64,000 bases of DNA from Halanaerobium hydrogeniformans (GCF_000166415.1 NC_014654.1:62001-126000), one strand, 5' to 3'. Numbered from the stretch's first letter, positions 1 through 9,170 are shown. The notes: generated from the letters alone by a model not told the origin. Numbers and translations: made by a program.

Positions 1-726
1 TCTAAACTATACAGAAAATCTAAAAGTTAATCATAAGCGTATTTACCGTATAATGAAAGTCTTAGATCTACTACAGGATAAGAGAGTTCCAAAACCTAAA
101 AATTATCAATTAAAACAAAAACATGAACTCACTGGACCTGACCAGCTCTGGGAGATGGATATGGTCCAGATGTACATAGATAACAGTGGCCAGTGGGTAT
201 ATATGTTTGATATTATTGATGTATTTACCAGAGAGATTGTAGGTCATCATGAAGGATTAAGATGCCGCACAAAAGTAGCTCTTAAAGCCCTTGAAAAGGC
301 AATAGAAAATCGGAATACTGATAATCTAATATTAAGAACTGATAATGGTACCCAGTTTAGAAGTCGAGAGTTTCAGACCAGGATTAGAGAGCTTGATATA
401 TCTCATGAAAGAACAATGGTAAACACACCAGAAGAAAACGCCCATATTGAGAGCTTTCACGGCACATTAAAAAGAGCTGAAGTATATCAAAAACATTACC
501 GCAGCATAACCCACTGCAGGAATTCTATTGCTAAATTTATTGATAAATACAACAATAGGAGACCACATTCATCTGTTGGTAAAATACCACCAGCAGTTTA
601 TCATAAAAATGTTCTTAACAACTTAGTTTCAGGAATTAGATTTGCTGCATAAGCAGTTAATTTATTGAAAAAACTATGTTTAACAAATCATATTAAAGTT
701 TGTCCAAGATTAGAGGGGCTAGCTCA
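1..726 (+). mobile_element. IS3-family insertion sequence, left part cut by window edge
   Basis: This is the right-hand part of an IS3-type element whose start lies before the window. The right terminal repeat appears to end at ...GGGGCTAGCTCA (726); read inward it begins TGAGCTAGCCCCTC, the TG...CA style of IS3 ends. A second, 5'-truncated copy at 5055-5606 stops at the same base, which fixes the right boundary. The two copies differ by only a few bases over about 550 bp, so they separated recently. Confidence 0.8.
2..652 (+). CDS. IS3-family transposase OrfB (5' partial)
   Basis: The frame is open from base 2, so the gene starts upstream of the window. The product is the DDE catalytic domain (rve superfamily) of an IS3-type transposase. 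The first Asp is in WEMDMVQ, the second in LRTDNGTQF, and the Glu in ENAHIESFHGTLKRAE. The C-terminus has the usual YNNRRPHSSVGKIPP signature. It would cut and join DNA at the element ends, normally as an OrfAB fusion made by -1 frameshifting; OrfA is not in view. It is apparently intact apart from the window edge. Confidence 0.85.
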   Translation, partial: LNYTENLKVNHKRIYRIMKVLDLLQDKRVPKPKNYQLKQKHELTGPDQLWEMDMVQMYIDNSGQWVYMFDIIDVFTREIVGHHEGLRCRTKVALKALEKAIENRNTDNLILRTDNGTQFRSREFQTRIRELDISHERTMVNTPEENAHIESFHGTLKRAEVYQKHYRSITHCRNSIAKFIDKYNNRRPHSSVGKIPPAVYHKNVLNNLVSGIRFAA

Positions 727-874
727 AAGGCTTATATAGTAATATAAAAGATAATAGGAAAATATCATCCTGAATATTTTAATTCTAATAACAATAAATG
801 TTTAATTTTGAATACTAAGTAGTAAAAGAATACCACATGATAGGTGTAATAAATCTAAATTTATTATCGAAAGA

Positions 875-1777
875 GTGATAAAAATCAGAAATATGAGAAA
901 AGATATGGAGAAATTTATCGAAACTTTTGAAGAAGTAGGTATTAAAGGAACTTTGGAGAAATCTATTAAGTCGATTAAGTTTAGGCTAGTTAATAAACTG
1001 TTGAGAGCTTCTTATAGAAGTTATATAGAAATAAGGGGTAAATATAATATTGGTTTTAGTGATGAATATGGAGCAGAAATTATAAAGAATCCATATCAAG
1101 TGGTTATAGTTCCAATAGATTTAATTGAATATTGTATATCTCCATATGCAACATCTCACATTTCTTTTATCAAAAATAAAGATGTAAATGAATATAATCC
1201 CCCCGCAAGACAAACTGTTAGACCTATAAAAAATTTATTTATAACGGAAGCAAAAATAAAAGGGTTGATAATCAATGGTGATTGGGATGTAAATAGGTTT
1301 AACTTTTTTGATGATTCAATAACCCACAGTGCTTTTAGAGAACGATTTTTACAGAATAAACTTTGGTCAGACACATTATATTATAAAAGATTACAAATAT
1401 TATTAAATAAAAAAGGCTGTGGCAGAGGTAATACTAAAACTTTTGAAGAATATAAGAAAAAGTATCTAAAAAAATGGGATAACTTATATCAAGATATAAA
1501 GAATAATGGCTATAAAACTCAAAAAGAATTAGGGAAATCATCTATTGCAAAAGAGATTGAAGTTGGTATTTCTAGAAAAGGAGAAATATTACTTATAGAT
1601 GGAAAACATAGATTTTCTATTGCTAAGATTTTAGATATAGAAAAAATTCCAGTAATAGTTAATGTGTGGCAGAAAGAATACATAGAATGGCTTAAGGAGA
1701 ATAAAGATATAAGTAATGTAACTCCTAAGATAGCCATGGAACCTATATTGGATGGAAAGATTGAAGAGATAGAGTAG
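875..1777 (+). CDS. Orphan protein with a ParB-like nuclease motif
   Basis: A 300-residue protein that I do not recognise as a whole. Near residues 235-265 it has E(V/I)GISRKGEILLIDGKHRFSIAKILDIEKIPV, reading as G-(D/H)GxHR-(x)n-IPVIVNVW. This is the core motif of ParB/Srx-like folds and is often found in small proteins of surface-polysaccharide clusters. The rest is rich in Lys, Tyr and Asn with no membrane segments. The start is uncertain: GTG 875 has a GAAAGAG only a few bases upstream, and ATG 893 and ATG 905 are in-frame alternatives without clear ribosome binding sites. It sits alone between two IS remnants, upstream of the polysaccharide operon, and may be a stranded member of it. Enzymatic function cannot be inferred. 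Confidence 0.6.
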   Translation: MIKIRNMRKDMEKFIETFEEVGIKGTLEKSIKSIKFRLVNKLLRASYRSYIEIRGKYNIGFSDEYGAEIIKNPYQVVIVPIDLIEYCISPYATSHISFIKNKDVNEYNPPARQTVRPIKNLFITEAKIKGLIINGDWDVNRFNFFDDSITHSAFRERFLQNKLWSDTLYYKRLQILLNKKGCGRGNTKTFEEYKKKYLKKWDNLYQDIKNNGYKTQKELGKSSIAKEIEVGISRKGEILLIDGKHRFSIAKILDIEKIPVIVNVWQKEYIEWLKENKDISNVTPKIAMEPILDGKIEEIE

Positions 1778-1838
1778 TATATAAATATAACGAAGTAAGT
1801 TTACTCAAAAGTAAATGCTAAAATTAATGTTTTAAGAA

Positions 1839-2569
1839 AATGATTGTTGAAATTTATCATTCAGGCAGTTCATTAACTGATGTGGAACGTGAATATGGAG
1901 TAACAAGAGTGACAATATAAATGGTTCAAAGAATACAGTGAGATAGAATTTAATGAAAACACCACATTAACTAAAAAATAAATGCTTAAAATTCAAAAAG
2001 AAAATAAAAAATTAATGGAAAAGCACAGACATTATAGCAGCAGTAATTCTAATTTTAACGCATCTGAGATTAATAAAATATGGGTGACCGATATTACATA
2101 TATTCATACTTTAAAAGATGGTTGTTGTTATCTTGCCTCAGTGATGGATCTATTTACAAAAAAATGTTGGATATTCATTTTCTAAGACAATGAATATTAA
2201 ATAATTCTAGAAACTTTAAATAGAGCCTATAGCAAACAAAAACCAGGAAACAAAGTAATTATACATTCAAATATAGGAACTCATCAATATATACCAGATA
2301 TTTTTAGAAAAGAATCTAAAGATTTAGGTTTTATTCAGTCTTTTTTTTCTAAAGGCAATCCATACAATAATGAAGTAATAGAGTCATTTCATGCAATTAT
2401 TAAAAAAGAAGAAGTTCATCATAGAAAATATTATAGAGATTATCATTATGCTTATTTATCTATATTTCAATTTATTGAAAGCTGGTATAATAGAAAAAGA
2501 ATACACAGCAGCATTGATTATATGACTCCTAATGAATTTGAAAAGAAAGCATTATTAAAATACCAGTAA
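1839..2569 (+). pseudogene. Decayed IS3-family element (orfA and orfB remnants)
   Basis: The orfA remnant begins IVEIYHSGSSLTDVEREYGV (an HTH), loses frame at about 1917, continues in another frame and stops near 1980. The orfB remnant reads INKIWVTDITYIHT...YLASVMDLFTKK (1982-2185), is broken near 2180, and resumes as VIIHSNIGTHQY...NPYNNEVIESFHAIIKKEEV...NRKRIHSSIDYMTPNEFE to the stop at 2567-2569. All three catalytic regions can be recognised, but frameshifts and stops make it inactive. It is a different subgroup from the elements on either side. Confidence 0.8.
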
Positions 2570-2691
2570 ATTAAAAATATTCATTTCTAGAATATTGAAT
2601 TAGAAACTGGATCGGGTATAATTAATTAAACAGTTTTTTCTCGGACATGATATAATAAGATAATAACAAACTAATAATGGAGTAAAATATC

Positions 2692-2964
2692 ATGCCTACT
2701 AGATATCCTGAAGAAATCAAAAGAAAAGTTGTTACTCTGGCTAATAATGGTAAAAATCAGACTGAAATTCTTAAAGAATACGGAATAGCAAGGTCCACAC
2801 TTCATAAATGGATAAAACACTATAACAACTCTGGATCATTTAAAGCAAAAGATAATAGAACTGATAAAGAAAACGAATTAATCAAATTACAAAAAGAAAA
2901 TAAGCAGCTTAAAATGGAGAATGATATTTTAAAGCAAGCGGCGCTGATAATGGGACGAAAGTAG
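2692..2964 (+). CDS. IS3-family transposase OrfA (HTH protein)
   Basis: A 90-residue OrfA: an N-terminal helix-turn-helix (about residues 8-45, EIKRKVVTLANNGKNQTEIL then GIARSTLHKWIKHY) followed by a leucine-zipper-like coiled coil (residues about 58-85, ENELIKLQKENKQLKMENDI). It binds the element ends and dimerises. The ATG follows GGAG (2677-2680) at a slightly long spacing. The last codons, CGA AAG TAG, overlap the upstream extension of orfB in the -1 frame, so an OrfAB fusion could form by slippage near 2955-2961, although the site is not a classic A6-7 run. Confidence 0.85.
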   Translation: MPTRYPEEIKRKVVTLANNGKNQTEILKEYGIARSTLHKWIKHYNNSGSFKAKDNRTDKENELIKLQKENKQLKMENDILKQAALIMGRK

Positions 2965-3005
2965 CAGTTATTAAGGTAAACAGGGATAAATACAGTATTA
3001 GCGCT

Positions 3006-3806
3006 ATGTGCAGAGCACTCAATATATCAAGGGGTATGATTTATTATACCCTTAAAGAAAACCAGGTTAATGTTGGACTAGAAAGCGAAGTGATTTCAAT
3101 TCACAAAACAAGTAGAAATCACTATGGAACCAGAAAAATCAAAAGAGAATTAGCTAAAAAAGGTTATCAGGTATCTAAACGCAAAATAGGTAAAATAATG
3201 AAAAAATATAATCTGGTTTCCACTTATACTAAAAAGCAATACAAAGTTCATTCTCCAAAATGTAATGAAGATAAAATTGCCAATGTTGTAAACAGAGAAT
3301 TTAATAAAGCAGAAGCTTTAGACGTTGTTGTCAGTGATCTAACCTATGTTAATGTAAAAGGTAAATGGAACTATAGCTGCCTGATAATTGATCTCTTTAA
3401 CCGCGAATTTATAGGTTATGCAGCAGGTAAAAAGAAAAATGCTGAATTAGTAACTGAAGCTTTTAAAAGTATTAAAAGGCCACTGGATCAGATTAATATT
3501 TTACATACTGACAGAGGCAATGAATTCAAAAATAAAGCTATTGATGATATTTTAGACAGCTTCGATATTAAGCGTTCTTTAAGCAATAAAGGATGCCCAT
3601 ATGATAATGCAGTTGCAGAAGCAGCCTTTAAAGTAGTTAAGACTGAATTTGCTTATGATAGAATATTTAATAGCTTTGAAGAGCTGGAATATGAGCTATT
3701 TGACTATGTTAACTGGTATAATAACCACAGAATCCACGGGTCGTTAGATTACCTAACACCTGTTGAATATAGATATTTAATGTTCGATCTTAAATTGCAA
3801 TATTAA
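3006..3806 (+). CDS. IS3-family (IS150-like) transposase OrfB, 3' end at an IS30 insertion
   Basis: A 266-residue integrase-core transposase: an HTH_21-type N-terminal region (SMIYYTL...HYGTRKIKRELAKKGYQVSKRKIGKIM) and then a DDE domain with VVSDLTYV, LHTDRGNEF and DNAVAEAAFKVVKTE. The -1 frame is open upstream to about 2943, consistent with an OrfAB frameshift product. The stop codon (3804-3806) lies inside the left terminal repeat of the IS30 element that begins at 3802, so the original C-terminus and right end of this element have been separated. The tail may continue at about 4996-5054. Confidence 0.8.
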   Translation: MCRALNISRGMIYYTLKENQVNVGLESEVISIHKTSRNHYGTRKIKRELAKKGYQVSKRKIGKIMKKYNLVSTYTKKQYKVHSPKCNEDKIANVVNREFNKAEALDVVVSDLTYVNVKGKWNYSCLIIDLFNREFIGYAAGKKKNAELVTEAFKSIKRPLDQINILHTDRGNEFKNKAIDDILDSFDIKRSLSNKGCPYDNAVAEAAFKVVKTEFAYDRIFNSFEELEYELFDYVNWYNNHRIHGSLDYLTPVEYRYLMFDLKLQY

Positions 3807-4995
3807 ATGCAACACTAATAGAAAAACCTAGTATAACGAAGTATATTATATTTAAAACTATTTATACATCGCTGATAATAGATTGAAGTTCTTTTTGGAA
3901 TAATTCATTTGGAGTAAAATAATTCAATAATTTTCTTGGATAATTATTACACCAATTTTGTATTCTTTGAATTTGTTTTTCTGTATATTTACTTATTTGT
4001 TCTCCTTTAGGAATGAATCGTCTAATGAGACCATTGTGTCTTTCATTAGTGCCTCTTTCCCAAGCTGAATAGGGATGAGCATAGTAAACATTAATATCGT
4101 GATTATGTAAATTAGTAAATTCAGTTCCATTATCAGCCGTAATTGTTTTAAATAGCTTATTAAAAACATTAGAATATTGAACTTTTAGCTTTTTAATTGC
4201 TTGATCTACAGCAGCAGAGCTCTTATCTTCTAAAACTCTAATCAAATGTTGACGAGTAGTTCTTTCGGTAATTGTCAAAAGAACATTGTCTTTGGCTCTA
4301 GTGCCTCTAACAGTATCAATTTCCCAGTGGCCAAATTCTTTTCGGTCATCAACTGTTTCTGGTCTTTCTTCAATACTTTTACCCTTAAGTCTTTTATGCT
4401 TTCTTTTATTAGGAACTCTTTTTTTTCTACGAACTTTAAGCTGAAGATCAATATTTTTAACATCTAGTAGATTTTGGTCTATATAATTATACAAAGTTTT
4501 AGCAGATACCATTTTATCTTTAGTAAATTTATTATTTTTCAGAGCATGGCCAACAACAACATCTGGAGACCAACTATTTTCTAAAATCATCTTTTCTGCA
4601 TAATTTAGAAATGTTTCTACTTTAAGTAATTTATGTTTATTACCGCAGTGAGAACGATTTTTCTCATAAACAGCCTGACCAGTTTCAGGGAAATACTGCT
4701 CATAGGTAGACAGATCATAGTTTAGTTGAGTTGTGGTGCCTTTTTTAATTTCACGATTAATAGTACTGGGAGATCTTCCTAATTTTTCAGCAATCTTTCT
4801 TTGAGAATATCCTTCTTGCAAAAAAGCAGCAATTTTGCCTCTTTCGTAAGAAGAAAGATGTTTAAAAGTTCTTTGAGTTGTGGTATTATCTTTAGTATGA
4901 GCCATAGCTTAAACCTCCATATGATTTTGTTTGGTCACTTATATCATACTAGGTTTTTAGCTATGGTTCTAATTTTTTTGTCTGTTGCATTTAAT
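3802..4995 (-). mobile_element. IS30-family insertion sequence
   Basis: Bounded by a perfect 13-bp inverted repeat: ATTAAATGCAACA at 3802-3814 and TGTTGCATTTAAT at 4983-4995. A second inner conserved block, AAAAACCTAGTAT, occurs near both ends. The element contains one intact transposase gene and is inserted at the end of the neighbouring IS3 orfB. The exact 2-3 bp target duplication cannot be settled because the flanks are AT-rich. Confidence 0.75.
3862..4905 (-). CDS. IS30-family transposase
   Basis: A 347-residue full-length IS30 transposase. The N-terminal HTH domain reads TFKHLSSYERGKIAAFLQEG...SQRKIAEKLGRSPSTINREI, typical for the family, followed by a DDE integrase core with GHWEIDTVRG, TITADNGTEF and NERHNGLIRRFIPKG. 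The C-terminal NYPRKLLNYFTPNELF is the usual family ending. The start ATG (complement of 4903-4905) is preceded by a GGAGG ribosome binding site. It appears intact and active, moving the element by copy-out/paste-in. Confidence 0.9.
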   Translation of the reverse strand: MAHTKDNTTTQRTFKHLSSYERGKIAAFLQEGYSQRKIAEKLGRSPSTINREIKKGTTTQLNYDLSTYEQYFPETGQAVYEKNRSHCGNKHKLLKVETFLNYAEKMILENSWSPDVVVGHALKNNKFTKDKMVSAKTLYNYIDQNLLDVKNIDLQLKVRRKKRVPNKRKHKRLKGKSIEERPETVDDRKEFGHWEIDTVRGTRAKDNVLLTITERTTRQHLIRVLEDKSSAAVDQAIKKLKVQYSNVFNKLFKTITADNGTEFTNLHNHDINVYYAHPYSAWERGTNERHNGLIRRFIPKGEQISKYTEKQIQRIQNWCNNYPRKLLNYFTPNELFQKELQSIISDV

Positions 4996-5054
4996 TTTAC
5001 AATGAACCGTCAATTTTCAATTAATAAAAGGGTCAAATTTCACTTGACAAAAAC

Positions 5055-5606
5055 ACATAGATAACAGTGGCCAGTGGGTATATATGTTTGATATTATTGA
5101 TGTATTTACCAGAGAGATTGTAGGTCATCATGAAGGATTAAGATGCCGCACAAAAGAAGCTCTTAAAGCCCTTGAAAAGGCAATAGAAAATCGGAATACT
5201 GATAATCTAATATTAAGAACTGATAATGGTACCCAGTTTAGAAGTCGAGAGTTTCAGACCAGGATTAGAGAGCTTGATATATCTCATGAAAGAACAATGG
5301 TAAACACACCAGAAGAAAACGCCCATATTGAGAGCTTTCACGGCACATTAAAAAGAGCTGAAGTATATCAAAAACATTACCGCAGCATAACCCACTGCAG
5401 GAATTCTATTGCTAAATTTGTTGATAAATACAACAATAGGAGACCACATTCATCTGTTGGTAAAATACCACCAGCAGTTTATCATAAAAATGTTCTTAAC
5501 AACTTAGTTTCAGGAATTAGATTTGCTGCATAAGCAGTTAATTTATTGAAAAACTATGTTTAACAAATACTATTAAAGTTTGTCCAAGATTAGAGGGGCT
5601 AGCTCA
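5055..5606 (+). pseudogene. Truncated second copy of the window-start IS3 element
   Basis: Nearly identical to 174-726, differing by a Val/Glu and an Ile/Val codon change and small indels after the stop. It begins abruptly at ACATAGATAAC, inside the catalytic domain. The first DDE aspartate is gone, so the remaining reading frame (5084-5533, DNGTQF and ENAHIESF present) cannot make an active transposase. The right end (…GGGGCTAGCTCA, 5606) is preserved. Confidence 0.85.
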
Positions 5607-5703
5607 GTGTTGGGGTGGTACACTTTTCGGTTAGCAGAACATTAATTTTGGTATACTTTTAGTTTAGCATATGCAATTAATTTTTATTTAGATCTAAGCT
5701 GTA
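5607..5703. repeat. Possible IS21-like end remnant
   Basis: The stretch begins TGTTGGGGTGGTACAC and contains two related direct repeats, GGTACACTTTTCGGTTAGCA (5618-5637) and GGTATACTTTTAGTTTAGCA (about 5650-5669). Multiple terminal direct repeats of this kind are typical transposase-binding sites of IS21-family ends. No IS21 genes are present nearby, so only an end fragment seems to remain. Confidence 0.35.
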
Positions 5704-5766
5704 TGACCCTCCCCCGATTTGTAGGACACTGAGTTAAGATATATAATAAACTCAGGAGGTGCCCAA

Positions 5767-6066
5767 ATGGGAAAACGAAGAAGTTACACTGAAGAATTCA
5801 AAAGAGATGCTGTTGAACTCAGTCTCAACTCTGATAAATCTGTTAAAGAAATTGCTGAAGATCTCGGCATTAATTATGGTAATCTTAATCGCTGGCGTAG
5901 AGAATATAGAAACAAAGGTAAACATGCTTTTCCTGGTAATGGAAAACAGAATTTAACACCTGAACAAAAGAAAATAAAAGAAATTGAAGATGAACTTAGA
6001 GAAACCAAATTAGAACGTGATATATTAAAAAAAGCAGTAGGCATCTTTTCGAAAAAACCGAAGTAA
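5767..6066 (+). CDS. IS3-family transposase OrfA
   Basis: A 99-residue OrfA. An HTH_Tnp_1 region ([17 protein letters not shown]...[18 protein letters not shown]) is followed by a coiled coil ([23 protein letters not shown]). The start ATG follows CAGGAGGTGCCCAA, an ideal ribosome binding site. Near the end, TCG AAA AAA CCG contains an A6 run (6052-6057), a plausible -1 slip site that would join it to the orfB frame (GAA AAA ACC GAA GTA). Confidence 0.9.
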   Translation: MGKRRSYTEEFKRDAVELSLNSDKSVKEIAEDLGINYGNLNRWRREYRNKGKHAFPGNGKQNLTPEQKKIKEIEDELRETKLERDILKKAVGIFSKKPK

Positions 6067-6104
6067 TCTATGGTTTTATCCGGGACCACAGAGATCAATT
6101 CCCT

Positions 6105-6938
6105 GTGACGAAAATGTGCCAGGTATTAGCAGTTTCCCGGTCAGGTTTCTATGATTGGTTAGATAGAGAACCCAGTCAAAGAGAAATCGAAAATAAGAAA
6201 CTAAAACTAGAAATAGCTAAAATATACTGGCAGCATAGCGGCCGCTATGGAAGCCCTAGAATACATCGTCAGCTGATAAAAGAAGGTCATAACTGTAATA
6301 TAAAAAGAGTTGTGAGACTTATGAAAGTAATGGGTCTTAGGGCAATTCAGAAAAAGAAATTCAAAAAGACAACTGATTCAAATCACAACCTACCTTTAAA
6401 AGAAAATTTGCTTAATAGAAATTTTGATGTATCTAAGCCTAACAAGGTTTGGGCTTCAGATATTACATATATACCTACAGCTGAAGGCTGGCTTTACTTA
6501 GCTGTAGTAATAGATCTTTATTCCCGCAAAATTGTTGGTTGGTCAATTAATAAAAGAATGACCAGACAGCTTGTCATAGACGCTCTTAACATGAGGATAA
6601 AAAACAGAAATCCTAAAAAAGGTTTAATATTTCATTCTGATAGAGGCAGCCAGTATGCAAGCCATGATTTTCAGAAAGAACTATGGAAAAATGGTATAAG
6701 ATCCTCAATGAGTCGCAAAGGAGACTGCTGGGATAATGCAGTAGTAGAAAGTTTCTTCTCCACATTAAAAACAGAATTAATTTATCAAGATAATTATAAA
6801 ACTAGACAGCAAGCAAGACAGGAAATTTTCCAATATATTGCTGTTTATTACAACAGAATCAGAATGCATTCTACATTAGATTATAAAAGTCCAGAAGACT
6901 ACGAAAACGAGAGAAAACCATCTAAACTATGTGTCTAA
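6105..6938 (+). CDS. IS3-family transposase OrfB
   Basis: A 277-residue DDE transposase: an HTH_21 region ([20 protein letters not shown]) and an integrase core with [21 protein letters not shown] and [16 protein letters not shown], ending with the [19 protein letters not shown] signature. The reading frame is open upstream across the A6 slip site in orfA, so the active enzyme is probably an OrfAB fusion made by -1 frameshifting. No damage is visible. Confidence 0.9.
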   Translation: MTKMCQVLAVSRSGFYDWLDREPSQREIENKKLKLEIAKIYWQHSGRYGSPRIHRQLIKEGHNCNIKRVVRLMKVMGLRAIQKKKFKKTTDSNHNLPLKENLLNRNFDVSKPNKVWASDITYIPTAEGWLYLAVVIDLYSRKIVGWSINKRMTRQLVIDALNMRIKNRNPKKGLIFHSDRGSQYASHDFQKELWKNGIRSSMSRKGDCWDNAVVESFFSTLKTELIYQDNYKTRQQARQEIFQYIAVYYNRIRMHSTLDYKSPEDYENERKPSKLCV

Positions 6939-6999
6939 TTTAATGGGGAAACCTCAGTAAGATAAATTTAAGATTAAATTATAATAAGGTGTGATTTAA

Positions 7000-8061
7000 T
7001 TGGGAACTTATATGACATATATTTTATATTATTCATTAGCAGTAATTCCTGTCTTTTTAGATTCTAAAAGCCAAAAGTATAATTATAATAAGATTTTATT
7101 GTTTATTTCATACTTATTTTTATGGTTTTTTGCTGCTTTTAGATATGATGTTGGAAGTGACTATTTTTCATATATAAGAATGTATAATAAAATAGGCAGT
7201 AGAGGAATAAGCTGGGCATTAAGTTCTGTGAGAACTGAACCTTTGTATGCAATTTTTAATTGGATAATATATAATGTATTTGAAAATCATAATTTAGTTT
7301 TTGTGCTTAGTTCAACAATTTTATTATCTTTGATTTTTTCAGTGATTATAAAAAACAAAAATAAATTATCTGTTGGTTTAAGTTTATTTTTATTTGTTAC
7401 TACTTTTTATTTGTCTATGTTTACATTTATTAGACTTTCAATTTCTGCAGGAATTATATTTTATTCTTATGAGTATTTAGTTAACAGGAATCCAGTCAAA
7501 TATTTTTTCTTAATAATTTTAGCTATAGGATTTCATTTTACAGCTATTGTAATGTTGCCAGTTTATTTTATAGTTGATAAAAGACTTAAATTTTTTGTTT
7601 TAAAATTTTTGTTTGTATTAATATTTGTGGCTGCTGCTCTAATGCTATTTACTTTTTTTGTAGATATAATTGGTGGTTTTCTTGGTTATGAATATGCTCA
7701 TAGAGTTGGTAATATTAGAGGAGGTATTAATCAATTAATATTATTTAGTCCAATATTTATTTTTATATTTATTTTTAGAAAAAGATTAATATTATATAAT
7801 TCTAAAAATATAATATATACTCAAATATTTTGGCTTGGTTCAATATTAATGCTGTTTACTTTATGGCTTGGAATTCTTGATAGAATGGCTGTTTACTTTC
7901 AATTTAGTATTATATTATTAATACCTCAAATATTTAAGGTGATGAATAATAAAGAGAAGATTATTTTCCCATATCTTATAGTATTATACTTTTTACTGAG
8001 ATTTTCATATAGCATATTTGGTAATATGAGCTTGATTCCTTATGAAAATATTATATTTTGA
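7000..8061 (+). CDS. EpsG/Wzy-like polysaccharide polymerase
   Basis: A 353-residue, very hydrophobic protein with about ten membrane segments. The signature FAAFRYDVGSDYFSYIRMYNKI near residues 45-65 is that of the EpsG family, which is thought to polymerise lipid-linked repeat units outside the membrane in exopolysaccharide synthesis. The TTG start at 7000 follows AAGGTG (6987-6992); ATG 7012 is an in-frame alternative. It is the first intact gene after the IS3 insertion, so the operon's original upstream genes and promoter have probably been displaced. Strongly AT-rich codons set it apart from the dehydrogenase downstream. Confidence 0.8.
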   Translation: MGTYMTYILYYSLAVIPVFLDSKSQKYNYNKILLFISYLFLWFFAAFRYDVGSDYFSYIRMYNKIGSRGISWALSSVRTEPLYAIFNWIIYNVFENHNLVFVLSSTILLSLIFSVIIKNKNKLSVGLSLFLFVTTFYLSMFTFIRLSISAGIIFYSYEYLVNRNPVKYFFLIILAIGFHFTAIVMLPVYFIVDKRLKFFVLKFLFVLIFVAAALMLFTFFVDIIGGFLGYEYAHRVGNIRGGINQLILFSPIFIFIFIFRKRLILYNSKNIIYTQIFWLGSILMLFTLWLGILDRMAVYFQFSIILLIPQIFKVMNNKEKIIFPYLIVLYFLLRFSYSIFGNMSLIPYENIIF

Positions 8062-8072
8062 AGGTGATTTAA

Positions 8073-9170
8073 ATTAAATTATTATTATTTCTTTCTAATT
8101 TGAATGCTGGAGGGGCACAAAGAGTTATAATAAATTTATTAAAAGCTCTTGATAAAAGTAAATTTAAAATAAAATTAGTTTTATTAGATTATGATGAAAA
8201 TCAAGCATATTTAGATTTAATACCAAAAGAAGTTGAAATAATAAATATTAACAGAAGAGGCCGATATTCAATAATTAAAATAAAAAATATTATTAAGAAA
8301 GAAGAACCAGATATATGTTTTGCTACATTACCACAGGTTTGTAAAGCGGTAATGATCGGACATAAATTATCAGGTTCAAACTCAAAAGTAATTTTTAGAG
8401 AATCAAATTATAGGCCAAAAAATAAAATGTTTTTTTTAAATTATATTTTATTAAAATTAGTTTATAGTTACTCTGATTATAATATTGCATTAACTGAAGA
8501 TTTAAAAAAACAAATAAAGAAACAATATAATATATCAGATAATAAAATAACAACAATATATAACCCTTTAAATATAGAATTAATTCAAAAAAAAATAAAA
8601 GATAGTAGTTGTTCATTTGAACAAAATAATTTTAATATAGTTTCATGTGGAAGACTTAGCAAACAAAAAAACTTTTCTATGCTAATTAAATCAATAAAAT
8701 TAATTAGAGAAGAAAATATTAATAATATAGTTTTATATATTCTAGGAGATGGACCACTAAAAAAACATTTAGAAGGTTTGATTTGGAAATATGATTTGAC
8801 CAATTCTGTATATTTATTAGGATATAAGAAAAATCCTTTTAAATATATAGCTAATGCAGATTTATTTATTTTATCTTCCTTATATGAAGGGATGCCTAAT
8901 GTTATATTAGAGTCATTAGCTTGTGGAACACCTATTTTGTCAACTAATTGTCCAACTGGACCTAAAGAAATACTTGAAGAGGATAAATATGGATGGCTTG
9001 TTCCAAATGATAATGTTGAAGCTATGTCTAGAAAAATAATTCATTTATATAATAATCCTGAAGAAATTAACAAAAAACAAAAGAAGTTAGATTTAAGAGC
9101 AGAAAGGTTTTCAATTAATAATATTGTAAAAGAGTATGAAAATTTATTTTTTAAAGTTTTAGATAAATAG
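8073..9170 (+). CDS. GT4-type glycosyltransferase, apparent ATT start
   Basis: A GT-B glycosyltransferase of family GT4: N-terminal Rossmann half with NAGGAQRVIINLL and a C-terminal donor half with SCGRLSKQKNFSMLI, LGDGPLKKHL and the EGMPNVILESLACGTPILS...GGPKEIL-like signature. It adds one sugar to the lipid-linked repeat unit at the cytoplasmic membrane. The first β-strand (IKLLLFLSNLNAGG) lies upstream of the first standard start (TTG 8100) and the frame opens only after a stop at 8070-8072. This leaves ATT 8073, placed 6 bases after GGTG of AAGGTG, as the only sensible start. It is extremely AT-rich. Acceptor and donor sugars are unknown. Confidence 0.8.
   Translation: MKLLLFLSNLNAGGAQRVIINLLKALDKSKFKIKLVLLDYDENQAYLDLIPKEVEIININRRGRYSIIKIKNIIKKEEPDICFATLPQVCKAVMIGHKLSGSNSKVIFRESNYRPKNKMFFLNYILLKLVYSYSDYNIALTEDLKKQIKKQYNISDNKITTIYNPLNIELIQKKIKDSSCSFEQNNFNIVSCGRLSKQKNFSMLIKSIKLIREENINNIVLYILGDGPLKKHLEGLIWKYDLTNSVYLLGYKKNPFKYIANADLFILSSLYEGMPNVILESLACGTPILSTNCPTGPKEILEEDKYGWLVPNDNVEAMSRKIIHLYNNPEEINKKQKKLDLRAERFSINNIVKEYENLFFKVLDK

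Larger units (their letters stand above)
5704..6956 (+). mobile_element. Complete IS3-family insertion sequence with 3-bp target duplication
   Basis: The left end TGACCCTCCCCCGATT and the right end (complement reads TGAGGTTTCCCCATT) form an imperfect inverted repeat of about 26 bp ending in the shared GACAC. Both ends are flanked by GTA (5701-5703 and 6957-6959), a 3-bp target duplication typical of the family. It carries orfA and orfB and lies only about 43 bp before the polysaccharide operon's first start codon. Confidence 0.8.

Noticed and set aside
1786-3844. TATAACGAAGTA at 1786-1797 and 3833-3844 as target duplication of a composite element
   Set aside because: The second copy lies inside the IS30 element (3802-4995), so it cannot be the flank of one insertion; probably chance in AT-rich DNA.
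6980-6985. TATAAT before the EpsG-like gene as a promoter
   Set aside because: It lies directly against the ribosome binding site (6987), which leaves no room for a transcript start, and no -35 box is correctly placed.
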